In this document: in pieces, positions 46,186 to 56,832 of the stretch
Layout of the letters: the number at the start of each line of letters is the position of its first letter
Position numbering within the stretch: position 1 is the stretch's first letter
The notes under the pieces: generated by a model
Seen by the model: the letters and a program-made list of their open reading frames with translations, nothing else
What the model was told of the DNA's origin: nothing
Databases searched by the model: none
NCBI GenBank assembly: GCA_029961685.1
Contig: JARWKL010000001.1
Coordinates: 51,300,062 to 51,364,061, forward strand
DNA: 64,000 nucleotides
Reading direction: 5' to 3'
Origin: Aristolochia californica
Taxonomy: Eukaryota; Streptophyta; Magnoliopsida; Piperales; Aristolochiaceae
Program-made: the position numbers and the translations under genes

Positions 46186-47735
46186 TGGATTGTGGGTTGG
46201 AGTGGGGAGTGGTAGTGGAGAGGGTTGAGGAGGGGGATCGTGAACAGGGCTGGCCAGGGGCACAGGGATCGAAGCTGCAGATGATGTGCCAGTAGTCGGG
46301 AGGGACACAGAGGAACACTAGTGGGAGAGTGTGTCAGATGAGGGGCGGTCAAGATGAGAGTGAAGTGAAGTGAAGGGGAAAATAGACTCAACGAATTTAA
46401 CATGACTTGACACATAAAGTCGAGATGTAGTGGGATCAAGACATAGATAAGCACTTTGAGTAGTAGAAATCCTTAAAAAACACACGGAGAGGAACGAGGA
46501 ATGAGTTTGTGATAAGAGTATGGTCGGAGCCACGGATAACAATGACAACCAAAACTACGTAGTTTAGAATAGTTAGGAGGATTACCAAAAAGTTTGGCAT
46601 AGGGTGAAAGAAGACTTAGTGTGGGTGTGGGAAGTCGGTTGATGAGATAGACAGCAGTGGAAAAAGCATATGACCAGTAAGAGAGAGGTATCGAGGGGGG
46701 GAGGGGGGTGTGGAAGTAGATAGGGATGATAGGTGCGGGTCAGCCGAAGTGGGATTGTGGGTTGGAGTGGGGAGTGGTGATGGAGAAGGCTGAGGAGGGG
46801 GATCGTGAACAGGGTTGGCCGAGTGCGCAGGGATCGAAGATGCAGATGATGTGCCAGTAGCCGGGAGGGACACAAAGGAACACCAGTGGGAGAGTGTGTC
46901 AGATGAGGGGCGATCAAGATGAAAGTGAAGTGAAGAGAAGGGGAAAATAGACTCAAAGAATTTAACATGACGTGCATATAAAGACGAGATGTAGTGGGAT
47001 CAAGACATAGATAGGCACTTTGGATAGCCCTAAAAAAACATGGTGAGGAACGAGGAGTGAGTTTGTGAGAAGAGTATGGCCGGAGCCACGGATAACAAAG
47101 ACAACCAAAACTGCATAGTTTATAATAGTTAGGTGGATTGCCAAAATGTTTGCATTGGGTGAAAGAAGACTTAGTGTGGGTGTGGGAAGCCGGTTGATGA
47201 GATAGACAGCAGTGAAAAAAGCATATGACCAGTAAGAGAGAGGTATCGAGGGGGGGAGGGGGGGTGTGGAAGTAGATAAGGATGATGGGTGCGGGTCAGC
47301 CGAAGTGGGATTGTGGGTTGGAGTGGGGAGTGGTGATGGAGAAGGCTGAGGAGGGAGATCGTGAACAGGGCTGGCCGAGGGCGCAGGGATCGAAGATGCA
47401 GATGATGTGCCAGTAGCCGGGAGGGACACAGAGGAACACCAGTGAGAGGGTGTGTCAGATGAGGGGCGGTCAAGATGAAAGTGAAGTGAAGTGAAGGGGA
47501 AATAGACTCAACGAATTTAACATGGCGCGCCTATAAAGACGAGATGTAGTGGGATCAAGACATAGATAGGCACTTTGAATAGCCCTAAAAAAACATGGAG
47601 AGGAACGAGGAGTGAGTTTGTGAGAAGAGTATGACCGGAGCCACGGATAACAAAGACAACCAAAACTGCATAGTTTATAATAGTTAGGAGGATTGCCAAA
47701 ATGTTTGCATAGGGTGAAAGAAGACTTAGTGTGGG
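46186..47735 (-). repeat. Three tandem copies of the Copia X integrase-hinge segment
   Basis: A segment of about 556-565 bp recurs. GATTGTGGGTTGGAGTGG occurs at 46188, 46753 and 47309, and GTGTGGGTGTGGGAAG at about 46619, 47175 and 47731. Each copy codes (minus) for YWSYAF, LINRLPTPT, SLLSP.ANILAI and the Ser/Pro-rich hinge. At each inner junction the hinge runs directly into SIPLSYWS. The last copy runs directly into FFGIEV of the RT/RNase H connection, so the RT core with its YVDD box is missing. Confidence 0.85.
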
Positions 47736-48384
47736 TGTGGGAAGCCGGTTGATGAGATGGACAGCAGTGGAAAAAGCATATGACCTATAAGAGAGAGGTA
47801 TAGAGGCATGCGAAAGAAGAGACAAACCTATTTCTATAATGTGACGATGTCGTTGTTCAGAATACCCATTGTGTTCAGGTGTATGAGGAAGAGACATAAA
47901 ATGAGAGATACCATTGGATGCCAGAAAAATAGACATTGCTTTGTATTCCCCCCCCCCCCCCCCCCCGATTATCAGAGTAGAGTGTCTTAATCCGTTTACC
48001 AAAGAAATTTTTAACTATATATTTAAATCGGATAAAGGTATCAAGTACGTGTGATTTTTGTTTCAGATGATAAAACTAGATATACTTTGTAAAATGATCC
48101 ACAAAAATGACATAATACTTGAAATTATCAATAGAATAAATTGGAGAGGTCCAGACATTCGAAAATATAATATCAAGAGGGGAAGAAGAGACAAGTGTAG
48201 AGTGGGAAAAATTTAATTTGTGACTCTTATTGCACTGACAAGAATTACAAGTAAAAATTAAAATTTAGAGGATGAGACAACTCTAGCTGAAAAGTGGACA
48301 TGATATGTCGTAGAATCGGAGACGATGGATGACCTAGATGATGATGTCATGCAGACGAAGTGGTCTTGAAACTAGAGAAAACAA
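47517..48384 (-). pseudogene. Copia X integrase (N-terminal and core)
   Basis: Reads CNKSHKLNFSHSTLVSSS, IFSNVWTSPIYSI, YYVIFVDHFTKYI, KNFFGKRIKTLYSDN, then a run of glycines, EYKAMSIFLASNGISHF, PHTPEHNGYSEQRHRHI and LLSHASIPLSY. The glycine run is caused by the C homopolymer at 47948-47966, located at the DNGGEY motif of the catalytic core. The frame shifts on either side. Confidence 0.85.
47948..47966. repeat. 19-base C homopolymer in the integrase DNGGEY codons
   Basis: On the coding (minus) strand this is a G run located exactly where the Copia core motif N-G-G-E-Y is normally encoded by a shorter run such as GGGGGG. The run shifts the frame. Confidence 0.85.
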
Positions 48385-49780
48385 TTATTGGTGAGACTGG
48401 ACTGGGGATGATGGCCATTCGTACACACCATCCTTAGTTCGACCCTGCAAAAGTGTTATCTCTGTACGAAGATCCTTCACACGAAAAGAAGTGGGTAAAA
48501 ATTCAATGGAAGTATGATTAGTTTGAAAAAATTGAGAAATTGAAATAAGATTCATTTGCATGGTGGGAACACAAGGAACATTATTTAATAAAAATGTACT
48601 AGAGGGTGTAGAGAGAGATTTGTAACCAATGTGAGTAATAGGAAAGCCCGTCCCATCACCAAACATAATGTCGTCAGTACCATCATAAGGAGTATGAAGA
48701 GAGAGATTACTCAAGTCGGTGGTGACATGGTGCGATGCTCTACAATCCAGAAGCCAAGGAGAAGTAGTAGAAGTGGTGGTAGTTGCAAGATGAGCACGTG
48801 GTTGCCATGATGTCACAAGACGAGGTTGCCAATGAGAGGTAGGGCAAGGAGCCTGGGGAGGTGGTAGAAACTGTTGCATCTGGCGAAAGACAGAACACTG
48901 TGGAACGTTGTGTCCTTTTTCCCTGCACAACTGGCTACGGCCAAGATAAGGTCGAGGTTGAGAGCAACCATCAGGAGTGACGATATTGTGAAAACCGGAG
49001 GTAGTACCTAGCTGTGAGTGTGATGAGGGCACCCCTTACTGTCGGTGATTACGATTACCGGTCTTACCAGAATTGGACTGAGCACTAGCAAGATTTGTAG
49101 AAGTTGGAAATGGAGAGGAGTGAGCTTGTTGAACACATAGCGCGACTTCTTTGTTGATGAGTTTTTCATGCAGCTCATTAAAAGAGATTGGTATGTCACG
49201 ACCATTGATATTATCAATAAGTGGTTTGTACTCATCATCGAGCCCATCCAGAATTGTCTCAGTGAGATCCTCTTGATCCATGGGTTCCTAGGGCTGCAAG
49301 TTTATCAGCTCGCGTTTTAATATATTGCATATACTCAAAAATCAATTGAGATCCCTTCGTGGTATGTTTGAGTTGCTCTTTGATCTGTTTGATGTGACTT
49401 CGCGATAGTCAAGCATATGTATTGGCCAAAATAGTCCAGGCTTCTTGAGAGGTACTTGATTGAGTGATAAGTGGAATAATAGATGGCATGAGAGTACTAA
49501 TAAGAGCACCAAAAATAAGCTTACCCTGACGACGCCACATAGTGTGTTCGGGATTCGGAGCGGCATGATTATTGATCATCTTTGTAGCAAACGACAGAGA
49601 ATAAGAACCATCAACAAACTTGAGAAGATCATAAACAAAAAGAATAGCCTCTATCTGAGCTTTCTAGCGAAACTAATTTGTGGAGGTGAGTTTGACCGAG
49701 TAGTGAATGTGGAGTACCGTCAGCGGTGTGGTTGGGTCATGAGCATTGGGAATAGTAATACGAGAATCTTCAAAAGCCAT
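48385..49780 (-). pseudogene. Copia X gag and protease
   Basis: Gag starts at ATG 49780 (MAFEDSRITIPNAHDPTTPL), continues through WRRQGKLIFGALISTLMPSI and TSQEAWTILANTYA, and ILDGLDDEYKPLIDNINGRD (49281-49036). The zinc knuckle reads QLCREKGHNVPQC near 48940, with its first cysteine lost. The protease region near 48740 reads WLLDCRASHHVT, so the DSG catalytic triplet is changed to DCR. Then LSNLSLHTPYDGTDDIMFGD and GVYEWPSS follow. Stops and shifts occur near 49260, 49410 and 49665. Confidence 0.85.
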
Positions 49781-50108
49781 GAGTAGAAACTTTTTGTTTT
49801 TGCTTCGCACGTGTGGAAAATCCCACGTGTGAATCTTCTCTTCTTCTTCCCGAAATTTAATCAAACCTCGTATTAAACCAAAGGTCGCTGGGAAAAAAAT
49901 CGGGAAGAAGAATACCTTTGGCTTGCTGTGGTGAGTGGCAGCAGCGTGCGGCGGCGAGCGGCAGCGAGTGGCAACGGCGTGCGACAACAAGCGGCGACGA
50001 GTGGCAGAGGCGTGTGGCGACGAGTGGCAGTGGCGTGCGATGGCGCAGAGCTTTCGATTATGGCGTGGTAGAAGCTGGTCGCATAGCGACGGCGTGTGGC
50101 AGTGCGGT

Positions 50109-50264
50109 GACGGTTGGTTGCAGAGTTTCTTAGGAGCGTCAACGGTCATGCAGCGGCAACGGCAACGGCGTGCAGCGGCATGTGGCGACGGTTGGTTGCA
50201 GAGTTTCTTAGGAGCGTCAACGGACTCTGTAGAAACTTGTAGCAGAGCAGAGGTTCGGAACTCT
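50109..50264. repeat. 78-bp tandem duplication in the Copia X leader
   Basis: GACGGTTGGTTGCAGAGTTT begins at 50109 and again at 50187, followed in both by CTTAGGAGCGTCAACGG. The surrounding leader is rich in GGCGGCGAG-type triplets. Confidence 0.75.
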
Positions 50265-50617
50265 TCTGCAGCAAGAGAGGCTGAGCTCGATGTCAGGAGG
50301 TCGAGGCTTAGGTGCCAATGGCTGGTGGTGACGGCAGAGAAAATCAGATCTTAAGCTCTGATACCATATAGAAGAAGATAAAAGAATAATTTCCCGATGA
50401 TATTACTTTCATTGATACATGTATTTATAGTTACAAAATGATAAAAGGATTTACATAATTGTAGAGTTACAAGTGCACATGACTGTAGGGTTACAAGTTG
50501 AGACATTCTCAACTTCTCTTATCCTAATTATCTTGATCTCTATCCAGAAAGATGCTTAGCGCAGAAGAGTTGGTGGCATCGTATAAGAGTGAATTGGATC
50601 GATCAGAGGGAGGCCTA

Positions 50618-50771
50618 CTTTGATACCATGTAGAGAATGACAGATAGAGAAGAAAAATCTTTACATGTTTACATTGGAGAAGGAGCTCAATTTATAGGTT
50701 ATAGATAAGAGAAGATAAGTTTTACATGATGATAAATACAAAGGGAAGATAATCCCTTCTTTATCTCTATC
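50618..50771 (-). mobile_element. 5' LTR and primer site of a truncated Copia D
   Basis: On the minus strand an LTR of about 143 bp begins TGATAGAGATAAAGAAGG at 50771 and ends TTCTCTACA at 50629. It is followed by the primer-binding site TGGTATCAAAGT (50617-50628). Only about 70 bp of its interior remain before Copia X. To the right it joins LINE sequence. Confidence 0.65.
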
Positions 50772-51595
50772 ATTATCAACGGCACTCATTCTCATTCTCT
50801 TTAACCTTTAATTCTAGGGGCCTCCACCAAGGTGATCCACTGTACTGTCACCTTTTTGTTCATCCTTTGTGCCGAGTCCTAGTTTGCCTTTGCTATGACC
50901 AGCGTGGTCTCATCTTTTCATCCTTGGTGTTCAAGTCCTCGCCTTTGCTATATGACCAAGGCTGTGTCTAACAGCCTCATTCATCCCATTTGCTTTTCTC
51001 AGGGTGCCTCTCGCGTCTCTCACCTCCTCTTTATTGATGATACCATGTTGATTGTCAAGGGTGGTGTTCATGTTATGTAGGCAGTGAGCAGTGCCTGATA
51101 TCCTTGAACAATTTGAACTCCAAGCTGAGCTAAAAAATAATCCCTCCAAATCCATGATTCAGTTTTTCCCTTCTACTCCAATGGCCATTCATGATAATAT
51201 TTTTCGTATCCCAGACATTTCTCGTATGGAGTGAGTCAACATGGGGCTCCAGCAGTGGAAATCTCTACTTCTTTCCTTGTTAGCTCAGAAAACCCTGGCC
51301 AACTCGGTGCTACATATGCTCCGTAACCATCTTATGGCCTCCACCACTGTCCCCATTTTTTGTTCTCTCTCACCTCTGTCCCTCATGACCCACGCTGTCA
51401 AACGGGAGACTGCTTGCACCCTTAAAAGGATCAAGGCAGCTTGGGCTCAAATCCTTACACTCGATGCAATGAAGCTCCTACGGCGGCTTCTTACTAAGCC
51501 CAATAATTTATGGATTCAGCTTAGGATGTTTAAGTTCCCAAGCATTCAATCCTCCAGTGCCCGGTCCTTCAGGAGATTCAAAAAGTGATTCCAAT
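50772..51595 (+). mobile_element. L1-type LINE reverse transcriptase fragment 2
   Basis: Reads SRGLHQGDPLYCHLFV (equivalent to RGLRQGDPLSPYLFV), then GASRVSHLLFIDDTMLIVKG (equivalent to SHLLFADDTL), ELKNNPSKSMIQFF (equivalent to GLKINPSKS), and QQWKSLLLSLLAQKTLANSV (equivalent to RL..WK...LS.AGR..LI.SV). These are the central and C-terminal RT blocks, complementary to fragment 1 at 38230-38713 and in the same orientation. The catalytic box reads FIDD in place of FADD. Several frameshifts are present. Confidence 0.82.
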
Positions 51596-52808
51596 TCTCA
51601 CCCTTGTTGCACCAAATTAGGTAGAGATTCAATGCTTGAGAAATGGGGATTTGAGAGCCTATTCACCGGAATCACCGAGCCTAACAGCGACCGCCGCGAT
51701 CCAACAAATGAAGATGTCTAACACTCTATAGTCGACTGTTTCACTGAGACGATTCAGTCAGTCAAGAAGAGCCACCATCATTACCGAGTAGATTCGATGG
51801 AAACATACTCTGACAATGGAGGGAAGAAAGAAGTAAAAAGATACGACGCATGGACACGATCTTAAGTTTCACGTTCCAACCCAGCAGCATCGTCATCCGA
51901 ATACGAAACCACTCCACTAATCTAGCTGTTCCCGAAAAAAAGCATCTATTCCCAGGGTATGACGAGAAACAGAGAAAATCTCAGAAAGCCCAATCTTCCA
52001 ACAGAAAACTTTCAGACATGGTTCGATACACGCTTGGAGTGGTCATTTACCCAGAAAGTTACGAGCAGTTCAGGCATCATCTCAACCAGTAGAAAATTTC
52101 AAAACACCACAGTACAGCCAGGGTTGAATGATGAAACCATCAGGTGTGAACTGCTCTCATCTTCTACAATCACCGACATCCCCAAGCTCTTGCCGAGTAG
52201 AAGAGCATATGAGGACCTCGGAAAGCCGTGGCAGTTAATTGGTTTAATAACCAAAGCCAACCTTTGATGCTCCATGAACGATCGCAGAACTGTTCGGTAG
52301 AAACTCAGAACCAACTCTGCCGCGGCATTTGCTTACCAACACGTAGCATAGACACGGAGAAACATCTCGAATTCCCAGGATCTGAACAGCTTCTCCAGCA
52401 GCTTAATTAAGAGTGAGCAAATAAGAAGACTGCTTCAGAAGCTTCCCTTTCATCGATCTAATGAATAATAGACATGATCACATTGTTACAGGCGAGATAT
52501 CAGGTAGAGACTTCAGAGTGATTCAAGATTGAGATGAAAGATCAAAAGATCACCCAAATAAAAATACAATCCCACAATCGTCTTAGAACGCATCATGAAA
52601 CTCTACGCAGGAGGTACACTCTTACAGGCATCTGAGCTGATTCTCAGGTCACTTTTATAGGTTCCCAATTGGGTAGGTCTTACCAAAGGGCAACCAATTT
52701 CCTAGAATAAAAAGTAATAAAGCAAAAGAAAAAGAAGAAGACGAGGGACGACTAAAAAACCTAACCTGCTTTATTCACCGTGCCTCTGTCTCCCCAACTC
52801 TGGCCCCC
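51596..52808. other. Unassigned spacer and trihelix gene 3' flank
   Basis: No recognised coding domain. On the minus strand, the side of the trihelix gene, an AATAAA signal lies near 52770-52776, about 35 bp after its stop codon; a 3' untranslated region is therefore expected here. Confidence 0.4.
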
Positions 52809-53741
52809 TCAGCTGTGTAAGCTACTAATCTCCATTTGGGTCTTCATATAAAACTGCATTCTCTGCAACTCAAGCTCCCTCAAGAAACTCATCCTCTGTT
52901 TCTCCATCTCTGTCACTTGCTTCAGCTTCGCTCTCTCCGCTCTCTCATACAACTCCCCAAATCTCTCTATGGCCCTGGTTAACTCCCTCAGGGAATCCCC
53001 AACTTCTCGATCACCTTCCTTCCCCAACCTTCTCTTCTTCCCATTTACCATCACCGGTGGGAAACTGTCACTGGAATCTTCCGAATTCGCATGATGCTGG
53101 CGTACCGATCGGGCTCTAGTCGGCACGGTGACGGGCAATTTAGCCAGAGGGGGTTGAGGAGGTGGCAAAGCAGGGGGTTTTGGAGTAGCGGTAGGTCCGC
53201 CTATCAGTCGGTCGAGCTTCTGGAAGAAGATCCAATTGGAAAGTCCACCGCAAGAACCAATCTTCGCCTTCTCGACCTTGTACTTCTTCTTCAAAGTATC
53301 AATTCTATTCTTACATTGAACATCGGTCTTAGGAGTTTTCCGGTAATTCTCACGGGAAGTAACAGCGTCAGCGACCTCCTGCCAGTGGTTGTGTTTGAGA
53401 TTCCCGCGGCTGAGATGCAGATAGCGGTCGCCCCAAGCATCAATAAGAGTGTCCGTGGCACCTTCGCTCCAGCAATCCTCACGGCCGCCGCCGGGAGGGC
53501 GAGGGTTCTGAATAGGGAGCGCAAGGGTTAGGTTTTTGTGGGAAGTGGGGGCAGGAGCCGCTAGGGTTACAGTCGGAGGCACCGGACGGGAAGCCGGAGG
53601 CAGCGATGAAACAGCGATCGGCGGTGGCTGGTGGGAGATACCATCGTTTTCGTTGTCCTCGTCTTCCTCGTCAAGATCGTAGTCCTGATTATGTTCCTCT
53701 TCGTGCTCCTGCTCCTCTTCCTCGTTGGAATCGTCTTCCAT
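52809..53741 (-). CDS. Trihelix transcription factor, SIP1/ASIL-like
   Basis: A 310-residue nuclear DNA-binding protein in one exon. Residues 1-35 are strongly acidic (EEEEQEHEEEH, DLDEEDEDNEN). A Pro-rich linker follows. The trihelix domain spans about 88-175, with the tryptophans W91 (DCWSEGATDTLIDAWG), W103 and W120 (NHWQEVADAV), then CKNRIDTLKKKYKVEKAK and W170. A basic stretch GKKRRLGK at 234-241 is a likely nuclear signal. Residues 250-305 form a predicted coiled coil rich in Glu, Arg and Leu, ending LQRMQFYMKTQM. Acidic N-terminus, single trihelix and C-terminal coiled coil place it in the SIP1 clade, which includes ASIL repressors of seed-maturation genes. ATG at 53741 is used; the open frame extends upstream only through a TTG. 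Target genes are unknown. Confidence 0.92.
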   Translation of the reverse strand: MEDDSNEEEEQEHEEEHNQDYDLDEEDEDNENDGISHQPPPIAVSSLPPASRPVPPTVTLAAPAPTSHKNLTLALPIQNPRPPGGGREDCWSEGATDTLIDAWGDRYLHLSRGNLKHNHWQEVADAVTSRENYRKTPKTDVQCKNRIDTLKKKYKVEKAKIGSCGGLSNWIFFQKLDRLIGGPTATPKPPALPPPQPPLAKLPVTVPTRARSVRQHHANSEDSSDSFPPVMVNGKKRRLGKEGDREVGDSLRELTRAIERFGELYERAERAKLKQVTEMEKQRMSFLRELELQRMQFYMKTQMEISSLHS

Positions 53742-54148
53742 GGGGGATGAGGCCAAGATCCGGCGACAGAGAGGGGAGGGGCAAATTAAGGCAGGGCGTG
53801 TGAAGGATGACTGCGGGGAAAGCGCAGGAGAGGGGGAGAAAGTAGATAGGGTTCCGTGTGCCGACCGGCGGAGGGTTGACGGGCGTTTTCACGGGTGCTA
53901 TGTGGAATTGTCATCTTTTTATGATAATAAAATTTGGTAATGTAATTAGGTTGTTTGTTCTAAAGGTTTTTTCTTTTTGTTTTCAGAAATCGCGTAGGGG
54001 GAGGGCTTTTTGACGGGGAAACGGGCGGACCTGATGCCGTCCGTCCAGAATCTGGGGCGACAATGGACGTGGACGAGCACGAAGGTCACAGACGCTTCAC
54101 GTGGGCCGTCTTTCATGTGTTGGGCCCAGTATGGTACCCGTACTCACT
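53742..54148. promoter_or_regulatory. Presumed proximal promoter and leader of the trihelix gene
   Basis: About 400 bp between the start codon (minus strand) and the hAT-like element. GC-rich next to the gene, with AATTTGGTAATGTAATTAGG further out. No TATA box could be assigned with confidence. Confidence 0.35.
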
Positions 54149-56602
54149 CAGGGGTAGCTTCGAACCAAGCCGGCTCGCAAGCGGCTCGAGTTCGGCTCGG
54201 TGCCGGCTCGGTGCCGGCTCGGTTCGATTTGTTATCTATCGAGTTCAAGCTCTGAAATCGGCCCGTTTACCTTAAAGAACCGAGTTCAACTGAAGCCCGG
54301 TTCGGTTCGTCGGCTCGTGAGTCAACTCAAGGTGAGTCGGGATCTGTATCGGGTCGGGATCGGGGGAGCAGGAATGAGAGCGTAAGCGTGAGCGAGAGAG
54401 AAGGGAGGGGGGAAATCTTTCCTCCCCTCGTCGCCGTCGAGCCCTTCCCGTCGGTTGTTGTCGTGGCCTCTATCGTCATCGACAGCTGCTCGTCGGCCGC
54501 CTCTGTGGCCGTTCGTTCGATTTCCTCCTCTCCTCGCCGTCGCCTTTGTTTCCGTTGTCGCCGCTTCCGTCACTGCCGTTTCCGTCGCAGCCATCATCCC
54601 CGACGACAGGTCCTCCCCGGCATCCTAACCCCCTTCCCTCCGCATCGTCTCGACAGAAAACTTGAACCAATAGGTTCAGGAGAGAAATTAAGGGAGAAAT
54701 AATCTCCCCCCTCCCCCGTGCGAAGATGATTTTGCACGTGCGATATCATAAAGTGAAAAAAAAATTAAACTCTCCATCTTCGTAGCTCTTGAAAAAATTA
54801 AAAATACATTTTATAGAAATAAGTTTCTATGATGTCTCATTTTTTTTAAAACATTTTTAATTGATTTTTTATTAAAAATATATAATTTTCTAAGTAAGAT
54901 TTTCCTACAAAGATGGGGTAGAAAACTGTATAAATTTTTTTTGAATAAGTATATAACAGTTGATGTTGTAATACTTTTAGCGTGAAGCAATTTTCATTGC
55001 AATTTTGTGTTTGATATTTTATTTGATTAAAAATTTATCGATAAGTATAATAATATATTAGATTAATTATTAATTTTTATTTATATCCCTAGAAGAGGCA
55101 ATAAAAGGTCTATTTAACTTTCCTAAGAAAATTTTAAAATATTTCTTGTAATTTTCTAATAAGTCACTAATAGTAATAAGATTTTATTTAAAGGTTTTTT
55201 TGGGAATATGTATCATAGGAAAATATTTCTAGTTTTTCCTAGAATATAAATTTTCATCTAGGGGCACTAAGGAGGCCATAGTAAATTCATGGCCAGATTC
55301 AAAAATTACAAAACAAGCTAGACAATAATTGGAGTAAAAAAAATTAATATTGGTGCATTTTAATCCATTATTGAAATTCAATCCTGAATCTCCCCTATCA
55401 TTATTTTTTTAAATGTATGCATAATTTTATATATAATTTATTTGAAGCCACTCATACGTGTGAGATCATAAACAAGGGGAAAAAAAACTCTTTGTCCCTT
55501 CCTTATGGCTCTTGAAGAAATTAAAAAAATATTTTAGTAGAAATACGTTTCTAGAGACTATTAGTGGTTTTTTCAATAAATGTTGAAAAGACATTTTTAG
55601 TAGAAATATAGGGACAATTAGTGCCTAATATTTTTTGAAAATATTTTTCTAATTATAAATTCTTGTTAAAAAATCATATAATTTTCTAAGTAAGATTTTT
55701 TTGCCAAGATGGGCTAGAAAACCGTATAGAAAAATTTTGAATAAGTATTTGACAATTGAAGATATAATCCTTTTAGCATATGGCAATTTTCATAGCAATT
55801 TTGTGTTTGACATTTTATTTGATTAAAATTTTATCAATAATAATATATTATATTAATTATTAATTATTATTTATTTCCTTAGAAAAGGTAATAAGAGGTC
55901 AATTTAACTTTCCTAAGAAAAATTTAAAATATTTCTTTTAATTTTCTAGTAAGTTTCTAATAGTAATAGGATTTTATTTAAAGAATTTATAGTTTTTATT
56001 TGGGTGATTGTAAATTGATAGTGATATTTCATTTAATTTTGTTATGTTTGATTATTGTATGGAATTTATTCATAATGTTATGCATTGTATGGAGTGTTTA
56101 AACTATTTTATGGAGTGTATAAATAATTTCATGGAGTGTTTATGGAATGTATAGACAATTTTATGGAGTGTTTATGCAAGTATTATGTATATAGATTATG
56201 CCCAATTTTTCAGTAGAGGTCATGCCAAATTTTATATAAGTATTATATACATAGATTATGCTCAATTTTAAGTAGAGGTCATACCCTATCTTATACATGT
56301 ATTATATATATAGGTTATGCCCAATTTTATGTAGAGGTCATACACAATTTTATGTAAAATATATGCATAATTTTATATACAATTTATTTTATATATATTT
56401 TTTGAAAAGTTTTAAATGTATATTGAAGCTCAAGCTCGGATCGAAGCTCAGCTCAAACTCGGTTAAAATTTTTGGGCTTGAGCTCGGTAACAATTTTAGG
56501 CTTGAGACGAGGTTCGGCTCGAAGCTCGGCTCAAAATATTTAAATCAAATTCGGCTCGAACATAGGCAAGTTCGGGCTCGGCTTGGCTCGATGCCACCCC
56601 TA
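54149..56602 (-). mobile_element. hAT-like non-autonomous DNA transposon, copy 3
   Basis: A 2454-bp relative of copy 1 (466-3069) in opposite orientation. Its right end reads GGCTCGATGCCACCCCTA and its left end CAGGGGTAGCTTCGAACC. CCCGTACT occurs at 54137-54144 and 56603-56610 as an 8-bp target duplication; on the left, four extra bases CACT (54145-54148) separate it from the terminus, probably a slippage duplication of ACTC. GC-rich, AT-rich and GAGC-rich zones and the internal AT-rich duplication (near 54830-55230 and 55620-55990) match copy 1 in order. No transposase is present. Confidence 0.8.
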
Positions 56603-56832
56603 CCCGTACTGAACATCGCTCTCTTTTAACTAGGTCGTCTCTTAAAATTTGCTATGTTGTCTAAAGACCCATGACCCCAGTCGTCCACTTGCCTCAAGTC
56701 TTAACATTATTTGGAAATTTTCAAATTTTTTTATTGTAGTAATTTCAAATATGACCAAATTTCAAGTGTAGTCAGCTGGCCCATTAAAATTTTAAAAATA
56801 AATCATTAATTAAAAATTTCAAATATTCACTT
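56603..56832. other. Unassigned spacer
   Basis: 230 bp between the hAT-like element and the gypsy fragment, AT-rich, with no recognised feature. Confidence 0.4.

Larger units (their letters stand above)
44802..50546 (-). mobile_element. Copia retrotransposon X, rearranged, with both LTRs
   Basis: Minus-strand order from 50546: 5' LTR (50367-50546), primer site TGGTATCAGAGCTT (50353-50366), leader, gag from about 49780, protease, integrase, three copies of the integrase-hinge region, RNase H, 3' LTR (44802-45321, including a 358-bp TRIM insert). The LTRs share AGATAAAAGAATAATTT, GGATTTACAT and GTAGAGTTACAAGT. The GAAA tetranucleotide occurs at both outer junctions, a weak target duplication. 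Fragments of the same family lie at 41840-42470 and 43420-44545. Confidence 0.88.

Noticed and set aside
49873..50354. Open frames on both strands rich in Ala, Arg and Thr
   Set aside because: They come from GGCGGCGAG-type triplet repeats in the Copia X leader, not from a gene.
53742..53756. A five-codon longer N-terminus of the trihelix protein
   Set aside because: The longer version would begin at a TTG; the first ATG in the frame is at 53741.
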